NCBI GenBank assembly: GCA_946407175.1
Contig: CAMJNB010000002.1
Location: 1-15,476 of the forward strand
Direction of reading: 5' to 3'
Length of the DNA: 15,476 nt
Source: an uncultured Selenomonadales bacterium
Lineage (GTDB): Bacteria; Bacillota_C; Negativicutes; Selenomonadales; Selenomonadaceae
Position numbers and translations under genes: made by a program. Position 1 is the first letter of the stretch. The number at the start of each line of letters is the position of its first letter. Of this stretch, positions 1 through 6,729 are shown one piece after another. The notes beneath the pieces are model-generated. The model saw nothing but the letters and a program-made list of their open reading frames with translations, had not been told where the DNA came from and ran no database searches.

Positions 1-9
1 TTGAGATAA

Positions 10-987
10 ATGACACTGAAAGAAATTTTGCGCGACGCGGTAGAGTTAAATGCATCGGACATACATTTAACGGCGGGACAAAAAATTTTTCTGCGCGTGA
101 ACGGCGACTTGGTACAACGCGGCGACGTGTTATCTGTAAACGATTTACAAAATATTTTAAATGAGTTGGTACCGAAAAAATCAGCCGCGCATTTGGAAAA
201 AAATTTGTCGATAGACTTTTCGCACGTTGAAAAAGATTTATCGCGCAGATTCCGCGTAAACGTCTACTATCAGCGAAAAAATTTGGCAGCGGCACTGCGA
301 TTAATTCAAAAAAAAATTCCTACCCTTGACGAGATAGGCGCACCTGCGGCGTTAAAAAAATTTATAAATGCGTCACAAGGTTTAATCTTAGTCACGGGCA
401 GGACAGGCTCCGGCAAGTCCACGACAATCGCCGCCTTTTTAAATGAACTCTGCCACGTACGCCCCTGCCACTTATTGACGCTTGAAGACCCTATAGAATT
501 TGAGTACGACGCTGAAAAATCTTTTGTAAGCCAGCGCGAATTGGGACAAGACTTTTTAAACTTTGCGGACGCGATACGAACGGCGCTTAGAGAAATGCCG
601 GACGTTTTATTAATCGGCGAAATACGCGACGCGGAGACAATGCACGCGGCATTAGAGGCGTCGGCGGCAGGTGTCTTGGTGTTGGCGACGTTGCATACAA
701 AATCTGCGGCAGAAACGGCAATGCGTGTCGAAACAATGTTTCCTTTGGTGCAACGTGACGCGATACGTGATTTGTTTGCGGACGAATTCAGCGCGATAAT
801 TTCTCAGCAACTTTTGAAAACGTCAAGCGGCAAAAGAGTCTGCGCGGCGGAAGTTTTATTGGCTAATCCCGCGTCACGGTCTTTGATACGACAAGGCAAG
901 TATGTGCAACTGCCGACGGTTATGATGAGCGGACAGGCGCAGGGCATGCAGACAATGGAAATGGCGGTTAAACGAATTAAGAATTAA
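10..987 (+). CDS. pilT: Type IV pilus retraction ATPase PilT
   Basis: Hexameric cytoplasmic ATPase that powers depolymerisation of type IV pili (twitching, DNA uptake). The 325-residue protein shows the full secretion-ATPase set: Walker A GRTGSGKS at 130-137 with K136, Asp box LEDPIEF at 158-164, Walker B DVLLIGEIRD at 198-207, and His box LATLHT at 225-230. It lacks the PilB N-terminal domain and tetracysteine motif, so PilT fits better than PilB. The family's AIRNLIRE signature is degenerate here (ASRSLIRQ, 288-295), and Walker A has Arg131 where Pro is usual. The protein is slightly short for the family (about 340-370). The ATG follows directly on TAA at 7-9, so it may be tightly coupled to a gene outside the window. 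No other pilus gene is visible. The stop codon lies inside a GAATTAA repeat. Confidence 0.93.
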   Translation: MTLKEILRDAVELNASDIHLTAGQKIFLRVNGDLVQRGDVLSVNDLQNILNELVPKKSAAHLEKNLSIDFSHVEKDLSRRFRVNVYYQRKNLAAALRLIQKKIPTLDEIGAPAALKKFINASQGLILVTGRTGSGKSTTIAAFLNELCHVRPCHLLTLEDPIEFEYDAEKSFVSQRELGQDFLNFADAIRTALREMPDVLLIGEIRDAETMHAALEASAAGVLVLATLHTKSAAETAMRVETMFPLVQRDAIRDLFADEFSAIISQQLLKTSSGKRVCAAEVLLANPASRSLIRQGKYVQLPTVMMSGQAQGMQTMEMAVKRIKN

Positions 988-994
988 GAATTAA
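974..994. repeat. Heptamer tandem repeat GAATTAA x3 at the pilT 3' end
   Basis: Three exact tandem copies of GAATTAA (974-980, 981-987, 988-994), followed by the degenerate unit AGATTAT. The pilT stop TAA is the end of the second copy, so the repeat encodes the last residues of PilT and continues into the intergenic space. Confidence 0.85.
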
Positions 995-1043
995 AGATTA
1001 TGCTAACCACTATTTAACAATTCATTTTTCAATGTAACTTTTT

Positions 1044-1072
1044 TTTACTTTTCACAGTGTAAAATTTATAAT
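1044..1072 (+). promoter_or_regulatory. Sigma-70 type promoter of the AAA/zipper cassette
   Basis: A perfect -10 TATAAT (1067-1072) lies 17 bp downstream of TTTACT (1044-1049, 4 of 6 matches to TTGACA). It sits in the 138-base gap between pilT and the AAA gene and would start transcription near 1079, about 45 bases before the chosen start codon. This suggests the downstream cassette is transcribed independently of pilT. Confidence 0.6.
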
Positions 1073-1107
1073 ACAAACAGGTATTAATTTTAAATTTTTT
1101 TTACACT
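1056..1107. promoter_or_regulatory. 9-bp inverted repeat flanking the -10 (possible operator)
   Basis: AGTGTAAAA at 1056-1064 and its exact reverse complement TTTTACACT at 1099-1107, separated by 34 bases. The left arm lies between -35 and -10, so it is not in the mRNA from this promoter and cannot act as a leader hairpin. The arm centres are 43 bp apart, close to four helical turns. A paired operator is possible; a binding protein cannot be named. Confidence 0.4.
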
Positions 1108-1125
1108 ATGAAAGGCGTGGTTTTT

Positions 1126-2613
1126 ATGAACTTGAAAGAAAAAGTCGAACGCTACATGAACGCGGGTTTTCCCCTGCTTTACATTGAGACGTTTGAAGAG
1201 GACAAAGCGGATACCTTGATTCACTCCGTTACAAGAGGCAGAAAAATTATTGAATACAGTATCAGAGGGATTAAAAACTACAAGGAAAATATTTTTAATC
1301 CGGCTACACATTTGGCGGACGCGTTGGAAATTTGGCTGGCAGATTTGAACAGCGTGAAACAGTCTATCATAGTTTTGAAAGACGCGCATTTTTTTCTTGA
1401 AATGCCGGAAGTCATTGCAAGATTAAAATATTTGTTGCAGGCGATAAATGCCGGTCAAGCAGATTGCAACGTGGTTATAATCGCGCCGACTTTAAAGATA
1501 CCGCGTGAATTGGAAAACTTCATGACAATTTTGTCGCTCGATTATCTTAAACAAGCGGACATTCGTAAAATCATTGCGGCTTTTTGCAGGGAACAGGACA
1601 TTGAACCGTTGAAAGACGATTTATTAAATGACTTGTCGCTGACATTCAAAGGCTTGAGCGAATTTGAAATTAAAAATATTCTCGCTTTGGCATTAGCCGA
1701 CGAAGGCACGATAACCAGCACCGACCTTTCACTGATTTTTGAACAGAAACAGCAGGTCATTAAAAAATCCGGTATTTTGGAAATGATACCGTTGAAAGAA
1801 TCGCTTGACGATATCGGCGGCTTGGAAAGTCTTAAGAAATGGTTAAAGCGCAAGAGTAAAATTTTCCAAAACATTGATAAGGCTGAATCGTACGGCGTCG
1901 ATATTCCGAAAGGCGTTTTGATAGCCGGTCTGCCCGGTTGCGGCAAATCACTCAACGCAAAGGCTACTGCCAAACTTTTCAACGTGCCGTTGTTGCGTTT
2001 GGATATGGGCAGGCTTATGGGCAAGTACGTCGGCGAATCTGAGGCGAATTTGCGTAAAGCCATTTCTCTTGCTGATGCAATATCGCCTTGCGTGTTGTGG
2101 ATTGATGAACTTGAAAAAGCCTTTGCCGGTATCGGAAGTGAAGGTGGCGGCGGTGATGTTGTAACGCGGCTTTTCGGAACGTTTTTGACTTGGTTGCAGG
2201 AAAAAGACAGTTTGACTTTCGTTGTTGCCACTGCGAATGACATAAGAACAATTCCGCCGGAACTGCTGCGCAAAGGTCGCTTTGATGAAATTTTTTATGT
2301 CGGCTTGCCGAAACCGGATGAGCGTAAAAAAATTTTTGAAATTCATATTCGTAAGCGTCGCAAGAATGACCTTGACAAAATTGATGTGTCAAAGTTAGTG
2401 AAACTTACCGACGGTTACAGCGGCTCGGATATTGAAGGCGTAGTGCGTGACGGCGTTGAGGATGCTTTTTCAAATGATAAAAATGCTGTGACCACAGATG
2501 ACATTATTAAAGCCATTAAAAATACTCATTCGCTTTCTGAAATTATGAAAGACGAGTTGAACAAAATGAAAGACCTTTACGAAACACGTAAGTTTAAAAA
2601 TGCGTCTGAATAA
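1126..2613 (+). CDS. Ycf46-like AAA+ ATPase
   Basis: Predicted AAA+ remodelling ATPase of 495 residues, resembling the Ycf46 family of cyanobacteria and plastids and relatives in other bacteria. The N-terminal region carries FPLLYIETFEE (15-25), like the YPLIYI-type start of Ycf46, in a degenerate P-loop-like domain up to about residue 210. The C-terminal AAA+ domain has Walker A GLPGCGKS (268-275, K274), Walker B LWIDE (324-328, D327/E328), sensor 1 ATAND (368-372), arginine-finger region LRKGRFDE (381-388) and sensor 2 GSD (433-435). ATG 1126 was chosen because AAGGCGTGG lies about 6 bases upstream of it, whereas in-frame ATG 1108 has no ribosome binding site. It is first in a plus-strand cassette, 14 bases before the next gene, which suggests it acts on the product of that gene or the one after. 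The family is fairly sure; the substrate is unknown. Confidence 0.85.
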   Translation: MNLKEKVERYMNAGFPLLYIETFEEDKADTLIHSVTRGRKIIEYSIRGIKNYKENIFNPATHLADALEIWLADLNSVKQSIIVLKDAHFFLEMPEVIARLKYLLQAINAGQADCNVVIIAPTLKIPRELENFMTILSLDYLKQADIRKIIAAFCREQDIEPLKDDLLNDLSLTFKGLSEFEIKNILALALADEGTITSTDLSLIFEQKQQVIKKSGILEMIPLKESLDDIGGLESLKKWLKRKSKIFQNIDKAESYGVDIPKGVLIAGLPGCGKSLNAKATAKLFNVPLLRLDMGRLMGKYVGESEANLRKAISLADAISPCVLWIDELEKAFAGIGSEGGGGDVVTRLFGTFLTWLQEKDSLTFVVATANDIRTIPPELLRKGRFDEIFYVGLPKPDERKKIFEIHIRKRRKNDLDKIDVSKLVKLTDGYSGSDIEGVVRDGVEDAFSNDKNAVTTDDIIKAIKNTHSLSEIMKDELNKMKDLYETRKFKNASE

Positions 2614-2627
2614 GGAGGATTATTATT

Positions 2628-4259
2628 ATGGAAACTAAAAATGAAAACAAATTTATCGCCGCCGAAGTTACTGCCGTTGCTGACAAAGACTTTGTCGTAT
2701 TTGAAGGTATGGGCGAAACTGAGGCAAAGGCGTTTAAGCCGATTTTGCATGACTTCGTGACGTCTTACACGCAGAAGGCGAAAGACGTTTCGGTCGAATC
2801 TTGGCTTACGCAAAAATTGACTGCGGAACTTCCCGACAAATCCCCCGCCGAAATTCAGTCTATCAGCCGCGAAATTGTTTCAAGCGTAACCACGTTTGAC
2901 AAAAATCTTGCGTCAATCAATGAAGACTGCGACAACGGCAAGCTCAAAGAAGTGTGGTTTAAAGAAAAAATTCAAGACGCTTGCTCCGGCATGAGCGTGA
3001 ATGAATACGGCAACTATCTTGCAAATATCGACCGCGACTTGTACCAAACAAATGTACAAATGATGCGCACCATTCAAAGGCAGGACGGCGGTATCAGTCA
3101 AAATCCCAATCTTGACGGCTTTATCGCCGAACAGCAACACGTAAACGACTTCAACACGCAGGCGGCGCTTGAAAATCAATCTTACAGAGCCTATGTGCAA
3201 GCTCCAGGTGAAGGCGGTTACGCAAAAAATTCCGTCGATATCACGATAAAAGACGGCGGCAAAATTATTCATCAGTATCAAGCCAAATTCGGTAAAGACG
3301 CCGACAGAACGATTGCTATGATTAAAAGCGGCGATTACCATAATCAAAGGCTTTTAGTCCCTGCCGACCAGGTTGAGGCAGTTCAAAAGGCTTTCCCCGA
3401 TAAAACCGTTACTGCTTATATTGGCGGCACCGATAAAATTTCTACTAAGTCCAACGGTCTGACAAAGGCTGATGTTAAAAAGCAACAGCTTGACGCGCAA
3501 GCGAAAAATAAAATCAAGGATACGAATTGGGACAATATAAGCACAGAAAAGGTAGCATTGAATCTCGGTCAAAACGCGTTACTTACCGGAGGGCTCGCGG
3601 CAAGAAATGCTGTAGGATTTTATCTTGCAAAAAAAATTTTGTCCGGCGAAAAAATTAATCCCAATGAAATGGTTAAAGAGGCATTGGAAACAGGCGCGGA
3701 CGCGGGCGTAAAAGCGGCGGCGGCAGGTGCGTTGAAAGTTGCCAGTGAAAAAGGAATTATTTCAATGTTGCCGAAAGGTACGCCTGCAGGAATTATTGCC
3801 AATATCGCCTGCGTCGGCATTGAAAATTGCAAAATTATTTGGAAGTGCGTTAAGGGCGAAATCAGCGTTACTAAGGCGATTGACTTAATGGGACGTACCA
3901 CCACTTCAATGGTTGCGGGGCTTGCCGTTGCGGCTAAAGGCGCGGCTATCGGTGCGTCTATCGGCTCCGTCATTCCAGTAGTAGGAACAGCTGTAGGCGG
4001 CTTTATCGGCGGGGCAGTCGGCTACCTTGCAGGCTCCGAAATTGGCAATGTAGTTTATGAAGGCGCGAAGAAAGTTGCGCATACTGCCAAAACCTTTGTT
4101 CAAACAGCTTACAATGCCGCTAAGTCTGTCGGCAATGCAATTGTAAGCGGCGCAAAATATGTTGCTAATGCCGTAAGCAATGTCGTCACGTCCGTTGTAA
4201 GCACCGTGAGCGATATTGGCAGTAGCATAGTTAATGGTTTCAAAAGTATTTTTAATTAA
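2628..4259 (+). CDS. Nuclease-like, glycine-zipper protein of unknown function
   Basis: 543 residues, preceded by a strong AAGGAGG. Three parts are visible. Residues 1-160 are mostly helical and hydrophilic. Residues 164-266 form a compact region with GFIAEQQHVNDFN (E168), NSVDI (D204) and YQAK (Q218, K220), in the order and spacing of an E...D...QxK active site of PD-(D/E)XK nucleases. Residues about 310-543 are Ala/Gly-rich: a hydrophobic glycine-zipper run at 437-476 (GAAIG, GSVIPVVGTAVGG, FIGGAVG) is followed by amphipathic Ala/Val/Ser repeats to the C-terminus. There is no signal peptide. The layout resembles an effector with a catalytic core and a membrane-inserting tail, but that is inference. 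The gene lies between the AAA ATPase (14-base gap) and the frameshifted third gene (20-base gap). It could instead be a phage-like structural or membrane protein. Confidence 0.7.
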   Translation: METKNENKFIAAEVTAVADKDFVVFEGMGETEAKAFKPILHDFVTSYTQKAKDVSVESWLTQKLTAELPDKSPAEIQSISREIVSSVTTFDKNLASINEDCDNGKLKEVWFKEKIQDACSGMSVNEYGNYLANIDRDLYQTNVQMMRTIQRQDGGISQNPNLDGFIAEQQHVNDFNTQAALENQSYRAYVQAPGEGGYAKNSVDITIKDGGKIIHQYQAKFGKDADRTIAMIKSGDYHNQRLLVPADQVEAVQKAFPDKTVTAYIGGTDKISTKSNGLTKADVKKQQLDAQAKNKIKDTNWDNISTEKVALNLGQNALLTGGLAARNAVGFYLAKKILSGEKINPNEMVKEALETGADAGVKAAAAGALKVASEKGIISMLPKGTPAGIIANIACVGIENCKIIWKCVKGEISVTKAIDLMGRTTTSMVAGLAVAAKGAAIGASIGSVIPVVGTAVGGFIGGAVGYLAGSEIGNVVYEGAKKVAHTAKTFVQTAYNAAKSVGNAIVSGAKYVANAVSNVVTSVVSTVSDIGSSIVNGFKSIFN

Positions 4260-4279
4260 ACTCGAAAGGGCGGAATACT

Positions 4280-4510
4280 ATGGCTAAAAAAATCAGATTC
4301 TCTTTAAAATTGAACAATGTCATTGTTAATGATATTGCAGAGCTGAAAGAAAATTTCAATTTAAAAAAAGTCACCGAGTACTTTCTCGACGGCAGACTTC
4401 TCCGCTTTTTGAAAGATCGTTATAACGAAGATGTAGCTTACGAAGACTTAGCCGAAAAAATTAGTTACTTGAGCAAGGACGATAAAAATTTAGGCAAAAA
4501 AAATTTGTAA
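4280..4510 (+). CDS. Third cassette protein, N-terminal part (frameshifted)
   Basis: 76 residues starting with ATG behind AAGGGCGG. The sequence is basic at the start (KKIRFSLKL), then has the segment YFLDGRLLRFLKDRY and an acidic helix. Such segments occur in longer proteins of unknown function in which they continue with a KICKIFGVEY-type stretch. Exactly that continuation is encoded immediately downstream in another frame (4503 onward: ICKIFGVEYTGEEFD). The ORF ends at TAA 4508 just after an A8 run (4496-4503). Deleting one A would join this ORF to the next in a 296-residue protein. It is most likely the 5' part of one gene, broken by mutation, sequencing error or slippage, and not a stand-alone protein. 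Function unknown. Confidence 0.65.
   Translation: MAKKIRFSLKLNNVIVNDIAELKENFNLKKVTEYFLDGRLLRFLKDRYNEDVAYEDLAEKISYLSKDDKNLGKKNL
4496..4503 (+). other. A8 homopolymer at the +1 frameshift site
   Basis: GGC followed by eight A and TTT. With eight A the frame reads GKKNL-stop. With seven A it reads GKKICKIFGVEY and continues into the downstream ORF without interruption. A homopolymer of this length is a known spot for transcriptional slippage, replication slippage and read errors. Confidence 0.75.
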
Positions 4511-4547
4511 GATTTTCGGCGTTGAGTATACCGGCGAAGAATTTGAC

Positions 4548-5171
4548 GTGGACGACATTGCACGGCAGAATGAAATTTTAGCTGTACTCAAACAGCATAC
4601 GGCAGATAAAGAAATTCTTTCGCACTATAAGCAAGTCGCACTTACGCAGGAGGATTTGGCAGACCTGCTTGATGATGAAGTTACGCCTATTTATCTTTGC
4701 GGCGAACAATTTTCTATACCTCTGAGCCTTGAAAATCGCAAGTATATCGGCATTCTCGGTACGCCGAAAATTAAAATTACCGCCAAAACTGCTGAAGAAT
4801 TGACGGCAAGGGGAATTACCTTTGAAAATGTAAATATGCCTGAAAACCTTTTGCCGAAACCGGAAATTGTTGAAGTTGTTCCAGGTCGCGCTATAATTGA
4901 TGGCTTCCCTAATCGTCATCAGATTAGGGCGACAATGCTTCAAGGAACGTTTTCTGAGAACTCCAAGATTCGCATCTTTAGCCCCTACTCGTATCCCCAT
5001 TATAATATTTATGACAACACGTATTCCCCGAATTATATTCATTACAACACGATTTCTGGTTTAGATTATAGTGGTGATACTGTTTATATTAGCCCTAGCA
5101 GTCGCTTTACAGGACTTGACAAAGGTGACATTATCGAAGCCTATGATGTTGAAGAGTCCAAATCTGAATAA
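4548..5171 (+). CDS. Third cassette protein, C-terminal part (frameshifted)
   Basis: 207 residues if read from GTG 4548, but that codon has no convincing ribosome binding site and the open frame extends back to the A8 run, giving about 15 more plausible residues. It therefore looks like the continuation of the gene that starts at 4280. The first ~100 residues are hydrophilic and acidic, with LTQEDLADLLDDEV and the stretch IYLCGEQFSIPLS. The last ~100 look beta-rich and are strikingly rich in Tyr, Ser and Pro (residues about 140-175, including SPYSYPHYNIYDNTYSP). No catalytic motif, signal peptide or membrane segment is seen. It closes the cassette; the next gene is convergent, 50 bases on. 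Function unknown; a partner or adaptor of the AAA ATPase or the zipper protein is inference from position only. Confidence 0.65.
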   Translation: MDDIARQNEILAVLKQHTADKEILSHYKQVALTQEDLADLLDDEVTPIYLCGEQFSIPLSLENRKYIGILGTPKIKITAKTAEELTARGITFENVNMPENLLPKPEIVEVVPGRAIIDGFPNRHQIRATMLQGTFSENSKIRIFSPYSYPHYNIYDNTYSPNYIHYNTISGLDYSGDTVYISPSSRFTGLDKGDIIEAYDVEESKSE

Positions 5172-5221
5172 AACTACTGCTTAGCAAGTTGCAATTTCAT
5201 TTTCAAAATTGGCGGAGCGAT

Positions 5222-6337
5222 TCAAAAGTTCCACAATTGCATTTTCAAAATGCGGCGTACGGATTCGTTGATTCTCTCTTCGGAAATTTCGCCGCTCTTA
5301 ACCGCGTCCAAAATGCTGAGATAAACTTTTTGTTGCGCGTCGTATTCGTGACAGACAAGCGCAATATCAACGCCGGCTTTAATCGCCTTGACGCCGATAT
5401 TGTCAGCGTAATTATCGGTGGCGCCCATTTGTAAATCGTCGGTAATAATAACGCCGCTAAATTTCAATTCGTCGCGCAGAAGTCCCGTGATAATGGCGGG
5501 CGAAATACTGGCGGGATTTTGATCGTCAAGCGCGGTGTACTTCAAGTGCCCCATCATCACCATAAATTTTGAATTGTCATTTTCGGCGATAACCTTTTTG
5601 AAAGGCGGCAGGTCTTCAGCGTCCAAAACTGCCTTGCTGTCCTCAATATCCGAAATGGCTTTATGCGGGTCAATCTTACTCTTGCCGATGCCGGGAAAAT
5701 GTTTCAAGGTGTAGAAAAAGTTTTCGGACTCGTAACCTTTCGCGGCGCTCTCTACAAATTCAGCAACAACCTGCGGGTCTTCAGAAAAATGCCGCGTGTC
5801 TTTGCCGACGTCGGCAACCGGAGCAAAGTTTATGTTGACGCCGATTGCACGAAGATTCTGCGCGGTAAGTTTAGCGCAGTTGTAAGCCTCATTGACGTTG
5901 CCGGTTAAACCGACTTCTTGTTGTGACGGCATAACCTGCAGATCGTGTTTCATACGTGCAACCCTGCCGCCTTCTTCGTCAAGCGCGATGAACAGCGGCA
6001 CTTTTTCATTTGCAACGGCGTTTAAATCCTCTGTAAACTTTTTCACCTGCGCTTTATTCTGCATATTTCTATCAAAGAAAATTATGCCGCCGAAGTGATA
6101 TTGATTCAGCAAAAATTTAATATCGTCGTTCATTTCGGTGCCGTGTACGCCGATTAAAACCATTTGCCCGATTTTTTCAGTGAGCGACATTGACTTCAAA
6201 ATTTCTTCTACGGGGTCGGGCTTTTCAACTTTCGCCGCAACGTTTTTGTCCGCAGGATTTTCAGCGTTGGCGAAACAGCCGCCGGTAAACGCAACAATAA
6301 AAAATATCGCCGCAATGCTTAAAATTTTTAACTTCAA
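5222..6337 (-). CDS. nagZ: Beta-N-acetylhexosaminidase, GH3 lipoprotein
   Basis: Predicted to remove N-acetylglucosamine from muropeptides in cell-wall turnover. GH3 signatures (numbered from upstream GTG 6349): DEEGGRVAR 124-132, KHFPG 216-220, the Asp-His dyad DPH 227-229 that supplies the general acid in NagZ, and the nucleophile region TDDLQMGA 303-310 with D304. The N-terminus is a lipoprotein signal ending TGGC, so the enzyme should be anchored outside the cytoplasmic membrane. TTG 6337 is preferred because AAAAGGTGG lies 8 bases upstream; GTG 6349 overlaps that ribosome binding site. Oddity: the usual KHFPGHG reads KHFPGIG here, losing the second His. The gene diverges from ftsW and converges on the AAA cassette. 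NagZ is the most likely call; another GH3 exo-glycosidase is possible. Confidence 0.85.
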   Translation of the reverse strand: MKLKILSIAAIFFIVAFTGGCFANAENPADKNVAAKVEKPDPVEEILKSMSLTEKIGQMVLIGVHGTEMNDDIKFLLNQYHFGGIIFFDRNMQNKAQVKKFTEDLNAVANEKVPLFIALDEEGGRVARMKHDLQVMPSQQEVGLTGNVNEAYNCAKLTAQNLRAIGVNINFAPVADVGKDTRHFSEDPQVVAEFVESAAKGYESENFFYTLKHFPGIGKSKIDPHKAISDIEDSKAVLDAEDLPPFKKVIAENDNSKFMVMMGHLKYTALDDQNPASISPAIITGLLRDELKFSGVIITDDLQMGATDNYADNIGVKAIKAGVDIALVCHEYDAQQKVYLSILDAVKSGEISEERINESVRRILKMQLWNF

Positions 6338-6375
6338 TTTATTTACCACCTTTTATTAGAGGTTGTTGATAAATC

Positions 6376-6395
6376 CAAAATTCAAAATTCAAAAA
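6376..6395. repeat. Heptamer repeat CAAAATT upstream of nagZ
   Basis: Two exact CAAAATT units (6376-6382, 6383-6389) and a third degenerate one (CAAAAAG, 6390-6396), lying about 40 bases upstream of the nagZ start codon. It has the same 7-base period as the arrays at other gene boundaries in the window. Confidence 0.65.
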
Positions 6396-6513
6396 GACGG
6401 CGCGGATGTATTCGCTGCGGTCAGCCACGTCGGAATTACCGTAACCTTGTTCGTACGTTAAAGTTTGAATTACAACCAACCCTGCGAGCAACATCCGCGC
6501 CATGTTTTCTTTG

Positions 6514-6542
6514 CTACTTTCTTTTGCGCCAAAAGAAAGTAG
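6514..6542. repeat. Perfect 13-bp inverted repeat (hairpin)
   Basis: CTACTTTCTTTTG, a CGC spacer, then CAAAAGAAAGTAG: a perfect 13-bp stem with a 3-base loop. It lacks a GC-rich stem followed by a T run and does not sit at the 3' end of any gene, so it is not a standard intrinsic terminator. It could be the end of a miniature mobile or dispersed intergenic element. Confidence 0.75.
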
Positions 6543-6671
6543 ATTCAAAAAATTTTTTGGATTTTATAAACAGCCCCTAGTTAATATTAAATAAATTTTA
6601 ACAAAAATTTCACATTCACGCCACAAAATTTTAACGTCGACTAAAACTTTCACTTTATTTTCAAAAAGATT

Positions 6672-6682
6672 TATGCTAAAAT
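6672..6682 (+). promoter_or_regulatory. Extended -10 promoter of ftsW
   Basis: TATGCTAAAAT matches the extended -10 pattern TRTGNTATAAT with one mismatch in the hexamer (TAAAAT). No strong -35 lies at the right distance, as is usual for extended -10 promoters. It is about 48 bases upstream of the ftsW start codon. Confidence 0.5.
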
Positions 6683-6729
6683 TTTATAAAACTTAAAGCC
6701 GCGAGCTTAAGGCTTGGGAGGTGAAATTT

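Larger units (their letters stand above)
6338..6729. other. Intergenic region between nagZ and ftsW
   Basis: About 390 bases between divergent genes. It holds the nagZ ribosome binding site, a short CAAAATT heptamer repeat, a perfect hairpin at 6514-6542, an extended -10 promoter for ftsW and the ftsW ribosome binding site GGGAGGTG (6716-6723). A 69-codon minus-strand reading frame (6339-6548) runs through the hairpin but has no ribosome binding site, includes the repeat and ends inside nagZ. It is not called as a gene. The GC-richer block 6396-6545 stands out from the very AT-rich 6546-6690 and may be a dispersed intergenic element. Confidence 0.6.

Noticed and set aside
1542..2273. 243-codon minus-strand ORF inside the AAA ATPase gene
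   Set aside because: It lies antisense to a gene with clear AAA+ motifs, has low-complexity Ser/Pro-rich translation and no ribosome binding site.
4548..5171. Independent gene starting at GTG 4548
   Set aside because: No ribosome binding site, and the frame continues upstream with residues that extend the 4280 ORF naturally once one A is removed.
5172..5260. Terminator between the cassette and nagZ
   Set aside because: Only AT-rich inverted repeats are present (a 6-bp CAATTT/AAATTG stem at 5192-5211 and GCATTTTCAAAATGC inside nagZ); no GC-rich stem with a T run.
6339..6548. 69-codon minus-strand ORF upstream of nagZ
   Set aside because: No ribosome binding site, contains the hairpin and heptamer repeat, and overlaps the nagZ start; more likely part of an intergenic element.
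6690..6720. Leader hairpin or riboswitch before ftsW (AAGCC/GGCTT)
   Set aside because: Only a 5-bp stem with a 10-base loop; no conserved riboswitch core seen.
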